Below are positions 51,201-61,889 of a stretch of 64,000 nt of DNA, one piece after another; within the stretch, counting starts at the first letter, position 1, and each line of letters starts with the position of its first letter. The translations under genes and the position numbers were made by a program. The notes below the pieces were generated by a model. It was not told where the DNA came from. It saw nothing but the letters and a program-made list of their open reading frames with translations, and did no database searches. The DNA comes from Ceratothoa steindachneri (lineage: Eukaryota; Arthropoda; Malacostraca; Isopoda; Cymothoidae): assembly GCA_963969495.1 (NCBI GenBank), contig OZ018324.1, forward strand, positions 142,919,355 to 142,983,354, read 5' to 3'.

Positions 51201-51885
51201 AAATGCATGATAATTTTTCCAAGCATTTCTCTTAATTTTCCTGGCAACATAGAAGTACATAGTATAAAACCATTGTAGAAGGTTTAATACAAAACTTTTA
51301 AATCTAATGATTGAGAATGTCTGTAAAACTCCACTTATTAAGATTGCATCTATAATTCCGAGATAATTGTAGAGATTACAGTGAAGAAAAAGGAGAAAGA
51401 TTCTATAAGAACATTAAGGGCATAAGGGAAAGATACAAGCAAAGATGGGGCATTAATATTCTAGCACACTATTAATGGTGTTGAAAAAGGGATTCATGGG
51501 TAGAAAAACACAAAAGCAAATCTCTAAAATCAACTTTTTTCTAAATATTGAAAATTGAAACAAACTTGAAAACAAATACTTGATTTGGATTGAGCAGATT
51601 GAATTTCGTAGGAATCAGTTGAAATAACCTTGATAGCAAATTTCTTTTTTCAAATGCAGAGTTGTGTCATCGAATTGCCAGTATCTTATAATATGACATC
51701 ATTGCATGTCTGCTTAAACAAATTAATTCAGAGAATAATGAATTTATGAAGTAATTTTGACTCATATAATTAAAATTGGATTGTATCTTCAATAGAACAA
51801 AAGGTTTTATAGACCCCTGAACTCAAGATTTTTAACTCTTCGATTGAAAAACTATTCTTTGTAATTTGGGTGAAAAAAAGGTTAG
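48201..51885. other. AT-rich stretch with no supported gene
   Basis: Almost 3.7 kb without recognisable coding domain, repeat or RNA gene. Very AT-rich around 50560-50780. The open frame at 50029-50244 is Phe/Leu-rich and driven by composition. Confidence 0.6.
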
Positions 51886-51889
51886 CTTC

Positions 51890-52270
51890 TCCCATAAACG
51901 ATCATCTCTGCTCATCCTCTCTCAACTCCTCTCGTCTCAAACTATCCATGGCCATGTTCTTCCACCAGCTTCCATTGAGGATTACATTTGGTGATCTTTC
52001 ACCTCCTATTATCTCAAACAATGTCTGGTTATCTTCTGTCACCTTCTTTCATCTCAGATTATCTCTGTTTTTCTCACTTCCTCTCCTCTCAGGTTATCCC
52101 TTTTCATCTAGTCTTCCTTTCTCTCATCTCAGATTATCTCTGACCTTCTTCTCTCACCTCTTCTTATTACAAATTAGCTCTAGCCATCTTCCATCATCTC
52201 CTTTCCCATATAATCATCAGCAGTCGTTTTTCTTTATTTCAAGTTATCTTTCAACATCGGAACTCCTATC
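51890..52270. repeat. Pyrimidine-rich minisatellite, ~40-bp diverged units
   Basis: Repeating TCTCATCTCAGATTATCTCT-type units with spacing near 38-43 bp (for example 52005, 52046, 52081, 52122, 52160). The 135-codon plus-strand frame over it (51870-52277) repeats HLRLSL and is a by-product of the repeat, not a gene. Confidence 0.7.
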
Positions 52271-52652
52271 TATATGATTATTCCTTATAAGCTTTTCCCA
52301 ACTCTTGCCAACTCCATTTAGGCCAGTTCATTTTCCATTAATTCTTCCATTTCCATTCATCTTCAGCTATATTTCTTCATTTATATCCATCTTTTTTCCT
52401 CTTCAATCTCCTAGTGCTATTTACATCCCCTTTCTCTATTTGTATTGGGCTTTAAATATCCCAACCATAAAAAAGTATCTGACAAATGAGTTCTACGCCC
52501 ATTTATTTGAACCATTCATTGACTTTCTAGTAAGGGCGATTTTCGCAAACATTACGTTTTGAAAAAATTCAATAAAAGCTTTGAATTTAAAAAGAATCAA
52601 TCTTTTCGCTATAATATTTTAATCTATAAATAAAATCTTAAAAGAACTTGAA

Positions 52653-52690
52653 TAATGAGGGATACTCCTCTTGAATTGAAATCAAAAATG
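52653..52690. repeat. Stray 36-bp copy of internal hAT sequence outside the element
   Basis: ATAATGAGGGATACTCCTCT followed by TGAATTGAAATC is identical to 53155-53190, which lies inside the neighbouring hAT pseudogene (coding FWISIQEEYPSLSK on the minus strand). The copy lies about 60 bp outside the left end of the element. Confidence 0.85.
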
Positions 52691-52752
52691 TATTATTTCA
52701 AGTAGAACGATACGTCGACAACGCAATTTGATTGATTGACTTTTGGATAGGG

Positions 52753-54689
52753 CAGTGTTTCTCAATCTTTTGTTGCCAATGGCACAAAATATAGCTGCCC
52801 ACCTGGCTAAATATAAAAGAAACATATTTGAATGTTTCAAAATAAAACATAGCAAGTCATAGACGATACATAACCTTAGACTGCTATTGTGCTAGTGCAT
52901 AGAATATGAACTTACTTTATTGCAGTTTACGAAATTCATTAGTCAAATAGTCAGCTTCTTTGGTGAGAAATTTGTGCCTTGCTTTTTCTCATAATTTCCT
53001 CAATGTTTGGTCAAATATGAGACAGACAGATACACATTTCTTCTTCAGTTGTATGTAATCTCTCACGCTCCTTTTTTTAAATTTTAATGTTGAGAAGCAT
53101 AAACTGCATATAAAACAAGTTGAAATGTTAATAAAATTGTTAAAGCTCCTTTAGATAATGAGGGATACTCCTCTTGAATTGAAATCCAAAATTAGCAATG
53201 GGCATAGTTGCATTTTTTAATTTTAGCTCTCGATCACTAGAAAAGGTTACCTAATTTTCTTCTTCATGAACTCAATTTAATATTTAAAGAAAAATTTATG
53301 AAATGATCTCTAATCCAACCATACTATTTTTCTGTCTTTAATAACGAAAATAATTGTAGATGCTTTCGTTCAGTGCTGTCAGATGAATAACTACACTAAA
53401 GATAATTACTTTAATGCAGCTAGACCGCAATTACGGGAACATATCAAGATTGTTAGTGATTGCTCTGTTTTACCAAATCACAATTTTCTTTTTGAGCGCA
53501 ACTAACTTGTCTGTTGAAGTAAGAATATTTTCATTTCTACTTACATGTTACAGTTTGTTTCGTTTAGCTCACTAAATATTTGTGTTAATTATTCCATTTT
53601 AAACATCCAAAATTCGAAACTATAGTTTTCACAGTATTTCTCCTGTTTTTCATAGAATAAAAGGTTTAGTAGTTCCTTATGCAATTTTTTAACACGATTT
53701 AATACTTTGCCTTTCAACAGCCACCGAACGTCAGTATGCAAAAATAATTTAACATGCCCAGAGTCCATCTTTTGGTACCTTCGTTCAAATAATCGTGCCC
53801 TTAATGCCCTACATTTTATAAAATTGATATTTTCAAAAACTTGATGTAACACAACCTTTAGGTCTTCCTGCTATATTTTGAAACGAAAACTTCTCGATGA
53901 AGAAAGAAATGAGTACAAATGAATTTATTGTTCGATTTTTTTTTCAGCCTTTTTACCACATATGGATTTTACCGTCTTCTTGCAAGCTGGGAGGATAACT
54001 GACTCAGCAAGTGTGTGCGATTTAGATTTTAATGCTATTACTTCAGTCACCTGTACATATTAACGCCAGTTGGTCTCGTTCAGACACGGTCATTATTTTT
54101 TCAAAATAACTTCGCTGTTTTGATTTCTGCTCTAATACTCTTTGAAAATAGTCAAGCTTCTTATCTTTCAAAAAAAAAATGTTTAGAAATAAAATGTCTT
54201 CTAACTTACTTGATACCCTGGATTACTTTGACATTGTTTCACCTTACACTACACAGGATGGACTGGGTTTATCAACGTAATCAGACCAATAAACTCGAAA
54301 TTTCAAATAATTATTAGAATACTTGACTTAATCAGAAATATATTTATAAATCAAATACCTATATTATGTTAAATTAATCTTGTTTTGTATATAATTTAAC
54401 AGTTTAATTGCATTAGAAAAAAGTTAAATTAAGTTAAATTAAATTTTAAGTTAAGACAAGTATTGACCAATATCCAGCGCCATGATCAATAAAAAATGTA
54501 GAATTGTTAGCATTGCGAAATTTGGAAACATTTCGTTCATCCCTAAATGAACAAAGTTAACTGGCGCAACATTTTACAGTTGGGACCACGTGAAATTTGG
54601 AATTTTTTTTGTGTGCCGTTCAAAGTTCACAGCCAATTAAGATCTCACGGTAGAGCGGTGTGCATTGGCACACTGGTTAAGGACCACTA
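52753..54689 (-). mobile_element. hAT transposon relic with both terminal repeats
   Basis: Left end CAGTGTTTCTCAATC (52753-52767); right end GGTTAAGGACCACTA (54675-54689), whose reverse complement TAGTGGTCCTTAACC is the same hAT-type TIR after a few changes. The 8 bases outside each end are GGATAGGG and AAATAGAG, which match at five positions and differ only by G/A transitions, consistent with a decayed 8-bp hAT target-site duplication. About 1.94 kb long, coding strand minus. Confidence 0.75.
52880..54330 (-). pseudogene. ZBED-type hAT transposase pseudogene
   Basis: Minus-strand order: SCVV-GETMSK-S (BED zinc-finger start, about 54260, second Cys lost), KLDYFQRVLEQKSKQRSYFE (54150), IALKSKSHTLAESVILPACK type sequence (54030), then an open frame 53852-53589 with VFENINFIKCRALRARLFER, SGHVKLFLHTDVRWLLKGKV and LNRVKKLHKELLNLLFYE. 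The LHTxVRWL motif is diagnostic of ZBED5/FAM200-like hAT transposases. Further on FSELNETN (53575), FWISIQEEYPSLSKGALTIL (53190) and the dimerisation end LKKGAREI...SHIRPNIEEI-like sequence (53080-52960). Stops and shifts throughout. Confidence 0.8.
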
Positions 54690-54747
54690 AAATAGAGGAT
54701 CAGAGTGTTTCTCAATGATTTATCCTCTAGTATTTAAAATTTTTTTT

Positions 54748-55350
54748 CACCCACCCTACTTATTCAGGGTAAGGTGATCCTGCGATATGTTGGATAAGGA
54801 AGTCTTTCAGAAGCAACAACCCTTGTTGGTATTCCTTTTATGTTAAGACTGCGAAATTCATTCTCCTTTTCCCTTTACCATCTTTTAAGGAGGAGAATAA
54901 CTGATATAAAGAGCACTTTTACTGAGTTTACCTTCACTTGGTTTACGTTGTTGCAATATTACAATGACATTTCGCAAATATGGCAACCTTAAGTATAAGG
55001 CAAACTCCAAATGAGGTTTCACAATCGTTTTATTTAAGTAAAGAAACAAAATGTCTCGCTATGTATTCTATAACCATAATTACATCTGCCCTCTATCTGG
55101 CCATTTTCCTCACTATCCAATAATCTATGTATTTAATCCTAGCCCCTAGTTTCGTGTCATCATCAAACTCTCAAATTTTACATACTAAATTCGTGACAAG
55201 ATCTTATATTTACATATATTAAAAAAAATAATGAACGTGGCTTGTGATTGATGCCCCTAATAAACTATTATCATTTTCAATAACTCTCTGATTATGGCTT
55301 TCGAACCACTCTTCAATCCATTTTTCCTGCCGGCTAATAATACAGGAGGA
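54748..55350 (-). pseudogene. CR1-like reverse transcriptase remnant
   Basis: Homologous to 18755-19345. Minus-strand segments in order: WIEEWFESHNQRVIENDNSL (55330-55270), ASITS followed by loss of the VPQG motif, FDDDTKLGARIKYIDYW (FADD motif C altered to FDDD, about 55165), KTIVKPHLEFALYLRLPYLR (55020-54965). It ends next to the hAT element right end, which may have cut it. Confidence 0.65.
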
Positions 55351-55515
55351 CAATTTTAATCACATTTTCTGGTGACTCAGATTTATCTGCTAATTTTAAT
55401 TCGTTTTTCATGATGATTTCAAATATATAATCCATTTTTACCTACATGCTATAATTATTCTGTAATTTCTATTTTCTCGTTTCCCCGAAAACTGCCCTCC
55501 GGACGGACAGAGAAG
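55351..55515. other. Spacer
   Basis: Nothing recognised between the CR1-like remnant and copy C. Confidence 0.5.
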
Positions 55516-57104
55516 GTGCTTGTAGAAAGCAAATACTCCACAGTAAATAGTTGTAAGATATTAATTAGTGTTATTGTGAAAAATATTGATATTATTGTTT
55601 CTTTGTTCAGGTCTCATGTTAGAGTGATGGCTTCATCAAGAGGAAATTGCGTTAATGATCCAGACACCTTCTGCTACATATGTGGCTGTTACATGCTAGT
55701 TCTTCAAAGGCACAATATTTCAAACTTTGTGATCCGCACTTATAAGGCATATTTTGATGTTCTTCTTGTCAATCAAGATAAGAAGTGGGCCCCACATGCT
55801 GTTTGTTATGGTTGGGTATAACATATTCATGAGTGGACGAAACGAAAGATAAATGGTCTTCCTTTTGGAATCCCCATTGTGTGGCGAGAGCCAAAGGATC
55901 ATGTATCGGGCTGTTATTTCTGTCTGGTGAATACTAAAGGGATTGGCAAGAAAATTCGGCACAAGATCAACTACCCCAACATTTCCTTGCCAATCTGGCC
56001 AGTACCTCATTTCGGTTGTCAATGGATATGCTTCCTCTGAGGAGGAAAATGATGTACCTGATATGGACGTCCACGGAATGGATTCAGAGCCTGCAGATTC
56101 ATCATCAGATGCTAAACAGTCATTAGCTCCTCACTGTTTCCATAAAGAGGATTTGAATGACTTGATACGTGATTTGGCGCTCTCCATGGAAGTTGCAGAA
56201 CTTTTAGTAACCAGGTTGAGTGAAAAATATAGGCTTGAGGTCGGTACGAGTATCATATTAGAAAACAAGGGAGAGTACATTTGTTAAGTATTTCTCTGAG
56301 GACAAACAATTTGTATACTGCTACGAAGTTCCTGGTCTGTTTACCGAGCTGGGACTTGGCCCTAATAGCCATGCTGAATAGAGACTCTTTTTGGATAGCT
56401 CCAAGCGTAGCCTCAAGTGTGTCTTTTTACATAATGGCAATGACTTCGGTGTAGTTCCTCTCGGTCACGCTATCCATCTGCAAGAAACTCACGATGACAC
56501 AAGAATAGTCATGGATTTACTTAAGTACCATGAACACAATTGGATCATATGTGTAGACCTTAAGATGATCAACTTCCTCCTTGGCAAACAGAAGAGATAA
56601 ACAAAGTTTCCATGCTATATCTATTTGTGGAACAGTCGAGGCCGTGACAAACACTGGTTACAAAAAGACTGGCAAGTTCCGGAAACAGGAATGCCAAACA
56701 TTGTTAATGAACCAATCGTAAATCGAGAGAAGATCGTTTTTCCTCTACTTCTTCTTAAACTGGAATGGATGAAACAGTATTCCAATAATTGTTTTTAGTA
56801 CATAATATCTGGGTTTCCTGCTTTGTCATAAGAAAAAAAAACAGGAGTATTTGATGGTCCCCAAAACCGAAGACTTCTGAGTAATTCTAGATTCGTGAAC
56901 AACATAAAGGAAAAAGAGAAGGCAGCCTGGCTCTCATTTTCTGCCGTTGTTCGTAACTTCTTCGGAAACAAAAAAGCGCATAACTACGAGGATCTGCTTA
57001 TTAATATGCTTTTAGCATATCATGATCTGTGATGCAACATGAGTGTGAAGATGCATTTCCTAAATAGTCACCTCGACAGATTCCCAAAGAATCATGGAGC
57101 GCTA
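55516..57104 (+). pseudogene. Copy C of multi-copy arthropod zinc-finger family, 5' part
   Basis: Best preserved N-terminus: MASSRGNCVNDPDTFCYICG (55627), YKAYFDVLLVNQDKKWAPHA, VWREPKDHVSGCYFCLVNTK (55880), INYPNISLPIWPVPHFG, an acidic linker, LNDLIRDLALSMEVAELLVT (56155), LKCVFLHNGNDFGVVPLGHA (56410), TRIVMDLLKYHEHNWIICVD, LGKQK, FPCYICLWNSRGRDKHW (56608), KIVFPLLLLKLEWMKQY, FDGPQNRRLLSNSRFVNNIK (56850), VVRNFFGNKKAHNYEDLLIN and CNMSVKMHFLNSHLDRFPKN (57035-57090). It is then interrupted at 57104 by retrotransposon copy 3. Regularly spaced CXXC pairs (CYIC, CYFC, CYIC) suggest zinc binding. Frameshifts present; function unknown. Confidence 0.8.
57092..57104. repeat. 13-bp target-site duplication, left copy
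   Basis: TCATGGAGCGCTA, identical to 59636-59648. It is followed directly by the 9-base T run that is the poly(A) tail of retrotransposon copy 3. Confidence 0.95.
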
Positions 57105-57241
57105 TTTTTTTTTCCTAATTTTATAGAGCGCATCTGGCAACTACCCACTCTGGCATAAGTCGCCTAAAAACACGACAGCCTAGAACTAGGCTACTTTAAG
57201 TAAAAATATGAAAACTTAACAATGATATAAATTGGAAAAAC

Positions 57242-58427
57242 TTAACAATCAGGTTTGCAAAAGGCGAGCACAGTAGCGATTCGCCAGGAGTCTGGGAGAA
57301 GACCTTCCACCCAGATCCTGTTGAACAAATCTAACAGAAAGGCCATGCCTCGATCAACCAGGTGTCGAAGCATGGCGTACGGGACATCGTCCGGACCATG
57401 GGCGGGGTCCGCGCACGAAGCGAGAGCGGAACGCAACTCACTCACAGTAAACTTGTCGTTGAAGGGTTCTCCGCCTCTTGAGGTAAAGTACAGCCGGCGG
57501 CCTTCCAAGACATCACGACGTGCATTAAATGCTGGCGGAGCAGCATCACGGCTAGAGAATGCGGTCCCATTCTCCTGGAGAACTCGAGGGGGATCCTGCG
57601 AGAACTTGCCCCGAATCCTTTTGACTCGCTTCCACACTTCAGCTAAAGGGTTCTTCCCGTTAAGTGAAGACACGTATGCCCGCCAAGAGGAGCAGCAGGC
57701 GTGCTTTGAAATATACCTGAACCTAGCCCTAGCCCGACGAAATTCAGCGACAGTGAAATCGTTCGGGCGGCGCTTATAGCGCATGTAGGCATAACCCTTC
57801 TGTTTGAGGGCCGTCTCACACTCGGCTGACCACTATGGGAGTGGTCGGCGTGCAAAATGGCCAGACGTCTTAGGAATAGTAGTCAGGCCCATGGTGATGA
57901 GGTTGCCGGAGAAGAACTTAACGGCCTCATCTACCGACCTAAACTCCTCGACTGAGATACAGAATTCAATCATTTCCTGAAATGCAGGCCACCGAGCCCG
58001 CGCCAAGCACAACCGAGGTTGTTTCTCAGACGGCAGTTGCCCTGAAAATGATATTTAAATTGGAAAGTGATCACTATCATGGAGGTCATCGACCACCCCC
58101 CAATCAAAATCAGGCTGTGCATCCGAAGAGCACAAAGATAGGTCAAGGCAAGAAAATGAAGCGGTTCTCGGACAGTGATGCGTAAACTCATCTACGTTTA
58201 GGACACCCATCTCAAGCTCTTTGATCAGGTGGGCAAGGATTTGTCCCCTGGGATTTATTGAGTAATCTCTCCAGAAAGGATGCCTGCCGTTAAAATCTCC
58301 AAGCAGGAGATAGGGCCTCAGCAACCGTGCCACGACGTGGCGGAAGTTCCCTGCGTCAAAGTCAGCTGACGGTGGAATGTACGCAGAAATCATAGTATAC
58401 CTCCTATCCAGGTGCAGCTGCACCTGG
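57242..58427 (-). pseudogene. ORF2 fragment (endonuclease C-terminal half, RT start) of copy 3
   Basis: 58423-58055: AYIPPSADFDAGNFRHVVAR, LLLGDFNGRHPFWRDY, SCLDLSLCS and DDLHDSDHFPI, the second half of the AP endonuclease with LGDFN and SDH motifs conserved. 57784-57242: RRPNDFTVAEFRRARARFRY, AHGPDDVPYAMLRHLVDRGM and LPDSWRIATVLAFCKP, the start of the RT domain up to the deletion junction. The catalytic YVDD and RNase H are absent. Confidence 0.85.
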
Positions 58428-59163
58428 AGGAGATTCCTCCCCTCCTTGTACTGCCTTAGAATCCCCAGCCGTTTGAGAAGGCCCTTGCATAGGGGCGGAA
58501 TTGGGTTCGGTGCTTGGTGCCGAGCCCGTATTCCCCCCCATGGAAGGCCCTACCGTCTAAGGCTGGTTTTCCTCAAGGACCATGTCTATCACAGGAGGGG
58601 CCTCCAGTTGGCCATCCCCTCCCAGGACATCGCATGTCCCCTTGGTAGCATCATGAGTCATTTGTAGGGAGGCACAGGCCTTGACCCCGGCAAGGTTAAA
58701 TATTCTTGCCAGCAGTTCTTTTGAGGGGAGCGACCGAGTGGCCTGGCTTTCAGTCTCTTCCCTAAATGGGTTTGCCCTACCGAGCCGCTTACACGAGGGG
58801 TGGTCGGCAATGGGCTGCCTGCTGGCTTTCTTGGCAGTCCCTTTAGAAATCAAAAGAGGGACTGCCGCTTGAAATAGGGAGATGCCCGAAAGCACCTCCA
58901 GAGAAGGGGGTGAGAGGGAGTCCCCTACACCCGTAGGAGTAGGAGAGGAGTAAGCCTCTTCTCCGGTTAAAGAAGTATGGAGGTTCCCCTGCGCAAGCAC
59001 AAGGGCGGGACCTCCATTTTCTCGGTTGAGCTGCCCGAAGGTGCCCCCGTGGATGTTCTTGGGGAAGTTGTGGGTTGTTTTTTTTTATTTTCATCATTGG
59101 CCATGGTGACCCTATTTGTGCTACGGGACGCAATAGCTCATCACCTCTTGCAGGTGCCCGCAC
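58428..59163 (-). pseudogene. ORF1 N-terminal fragment of copy 3
   Basis: Contains the N-terminal Cys cluster WLCQACKHLLQCGHLQEV (about 59190-59140), matching WLCRACKHLSQCGLLREV of copy 1, and the Pro/Ser/Glu-rich region (59000-58557). The RNA-binding domain and zinc knuckles are lost at the 58427 junction. Confidence 0.7.
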
Positions 59164-59635
59164 TGCAGGAGGTGCTTACAGGCCTGGCAGAGCCAGGTGC
59201 CGCCATTTCGGACCACCCCTCCCACCTGGTGGCCTGGCAGTCCATCGGCATGACGACTCCACCTTGAACACGGCGTAAAATTGAGAGAATGTGAAGAGGA
59301 GAGGAAAAGGGATGTGAGGAAGGTATGGGTAGGGATGAAGCAATGTGTTAAAAACCAGCTTTACCCAGACCAGAGCTTAGGGGTTAGGGAACATCATCTC
59401 CTCCCACATCAGCCCCGATGCGGGACGGTTAGCTGAGAGGAAGGTCAGCATCTACCCTGTGAAATTAAAGGCTGACCAGAGAAAGTTGTGGGAGAGGTTG
59501 TATGAAAAGCGACGAGGTAGGAGAGAAATACAGGCTATCTGAAGGAAGGCAGAGAGGCTAAGCTGAATCCGGACGGAGCGCTTGATCCCGTCAGCACGGC
59601 GGCCAGGATGGCAAATCACCGCGCCCCTTACGCTG
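59164..59635 (-). promoter_or_regulatory. 5' untranslated region of retrotransposon copy 3
   Basis: Alignable with 8880-9255 of copy 1. The 5' terminus (minus strand CAGCGTAAGGGGCGCGGTGA) is fixed by the adjoining target-site duplication. An internal promoter is expected for this class but not seen directly. Confidence 0.5.
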
Positions 59636-59648
59636 TCATGGAGCGCTA
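59636..59648. repeat. 13-bp target-site duplication, right copy
   Basis: TCATGGAGCGCTA, perfect match to 57092-57104. Preceded by G instead of A, which limits the duplication to 13 bp. Confidence 0.95.
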
Positions 59649-59763
59649 CTAAGTTCACTGGGATAGACACATGATGGTGGACTACTGCTGGACGATTAGA
59701 AGAGATCAGCCAGAGAAGACTTACAAGAGAAAAAGTTACAAACGCAAATTTTTGCCCGAATGA
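59649..59763 (+). pseudogene. Copy C of multi-copy zinc-finger family, 3' end after the insertion
   Basis: Continues copy C: HMMVDYCWTIRRDQPEKTYK followed by RKSYKRKFLPE and TGA at 59761-59763. MMVDYCW equals MMADYCW of copy B (45640), confirming it is the C-terminus of the same family. The family ends in a short basic Lys/Arg-rich tail in this copy and in copy B. Confidence 0.8.
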
Positions 59764-61430
59764 AATAAAGAAGAGTTTCTCCAGCCTGATGTACGGTCAT
59801 TAATAAATTAGCATCTATTTGATTACAGTATTTGTAATCCTAATGTGTAATTCAAGTTTCTTCTCATATGCAATGAAATGTTTGTGCAAAAAAACTGGTT
59901 TTAGTATAAATAACGCAAAAGGATGATTTAAAATTACTTCAGGGCATAATGATAGATAAAATGATAAAATGAAAATTATTGTATAATATTAGTTATTGAT
60001 ATTATAAAAAATCTGTAACATTTAGAGAGAATCTGATTTTAGATTTAAATTCAGTAAGCTCGAATTAGGTAAGAAAATGTACTTTTGGCAATTCACCAAA
60101 TACATTGTTCCCCAGTGTAATCCATGTGTTTATAGTTTTACCAATCTTCTTATATTTGCCACGATGTTAAGAGCATATTGTAAATCGATATTATCTAAAT
60201 TACAACTTTATTTTGTTCAAAACTTGTTTTAGTCTCTTGAGTAGGAGCTGTTAGTTGCGTTGTGTCGATTACTGTTATTAAACTATATGCTACTAGGACC
60301 TATATGTTCTTCCGCTATTCCAACCCACGTATCCACTACAATATATCTCCCTACTATATCCTCACTCCTCCCATAGTCCCAACTTTTACATCACCACCTC
60401 CTATTTTCCTACGCCTCTTTCCACTGCGGCTTCCTCTTGTCCATTCTCTCTCCTGGGTCTGACTCTGTGTAGCCTTTTACATTTGGTACCTGAAGGAAAT
60501 GCGCGTTTTACTCGCCTAAATACAAATTAGGGAATCCATGTAACTGGGGGTTTTTGAACCCTCGGATGGGTCGTGGGAAAGTTTTTGTTGCGTTTTCTCC
60601 TCCCATCCACTCAGCCCTACTTTATCTTTTATTATTATTATTGATTCTTTTTATTAGCATTATTATTATTATAATTCTTCTTATTATTTATTAGTAGTAG
60701 TATTAATTATTATTAATATATTTCATTATTATTACTTAATAATATTATTTATTTATTATCATGATGTTTATCCCCTCAACCTTCTCTACCTGCATTTTGT
60801 ACTAGGCTGACTGTTCTCACCTGGACAGAGTTCGGTTTGATGGCAATGGTTGCCAGGCGCTCTTTCATCCTCTTTTGAGCCTTTGTTAAGTGTAAATGTA
60901 TACCACGAGGTCCTTCTCTGCTGCGAAGGCCGAAAGTCTGCTGGGTAAAGAAAGTATTAGGTACAGAGTGTGCTGCGCTGTCTACTCTGTTCACTTTACT
61001 ACACTACACATATTCCATGATAATTTCGCCTAAATATTGGGTTGGGCTAGCAAAGATCATTAACGCTGTACCTGGGCCGAGAATGTGTAAATGATCACAT
61101 TCTGAGTATTTTGATCCTAAAGACACTATTCTTTTAACCTCCATAGTCCTTGGGGGGTCATAGTATCTACAACCTTGGCCAAAAGTATGAAGCCACTGTT
61201 TATTTTTGTCTTTAAACTAAGACCTGTGCTCTTATATCACTATGGGCGTATGTTACTATCATTTAGCATAAGCAACACCATCCACCATAATGTACTTAAA
61301 AACTTTTTTATTTTCGCCATTTTGGGTACTTAGCCATAAATGTGCATAACCCATAGATATATTGCGAAAATTTATATTTCTTTATATTTATCCCAGTCTT
61401 CTGCCATGATATGTAGTAATTATAGTTAAT
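59764..61430. other. AT-rich stretch with (ATT)n tract, no supported gene
   Basis: Imperfect (ATT)n at 60628-60765. A minus-strand frame at 60776-60994 contains HLTKAQKRMKER, slightly like the end of a gypsy integrase region, but too short to call. Nothing else supported. Confidence 0.5.
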
Positions 61431-61889
61431 AATCACTAAGTGGGATGTTCTCGGTGATCAGCCATAATGACTCAGCGATTTAAGGGAGACTAAAGGTATG
61501 AAATTAACCTCAAGAACTAGCAGAAAAAGGATTCCATGTCCTCGAAAAGACAGATCCCTTATTTTTGTCTCTTAAAAATAGGAGAAAAACATTTTCAGAT
61601 CTCTGTGCCGACTTCAATGAGACGAAACCCTCACAAATATCGACTGGTTCGGTAAAAAGAAGGCTTAAGGAAAAAGCCTCAGATTGTGCACTCCAAGAAC
61701 AAGCCATGGAACTCTGATATAAAGAAGAAAAAACGTTTTCAATGCGCAAAAATCATTCCAAATGGAATAATAAGCAGGGGTAAAAAGTCCCTTGTACTTG
61801 GGATTGGTTCGTATATTCAAAATTGTGGACTATCTGACTTTTGCGTGCAGGGTGGGCTCTCCATTCTATTCTTCTCTCGTTCGTAGAGC

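Larger units (their letters stand above)
57105..59635 (-). mobile_element. Jockey/I-type non-LTR retrotransposon, copy 3 (two internal deletions, intact ends)
   Basis: Both ends are fixed by the 13-bp target-site duplication, so this copy defines the element termini: poly(A) end at 57105-57113 and 5' end at 59635. 3' UTR 57114-57240 matches copy 2. At about 57243 the 3' UTR is joined directly to the middle of the RT (before motif A), and at about 58427 the endonuclease is joined directly to ORF1; copy 2 has about 2 kb in each gap. Total length is about 2.5 kb against roughly 6.3 kb expected for a full element. Confidence 0.9.

Noticed and set aside
51870..52277. 135-codon plus-strand open frame
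   Set aside because: Frame is open because the pyrimidine-rich minisatellite lacks stop codons; the protein merely repeats the unit.
57255..57779. 174-codon plus-strand open frame
   Set aside because: It is the antisense shadow of the retrotransposon ORF2 fragment on the minus strand.
60776..60994. Possible gypsy integrase tail (HLTKAQKRMKER)
   Set aside because: Only about 12 residues resemble the family and the rest of the frame does not fit.
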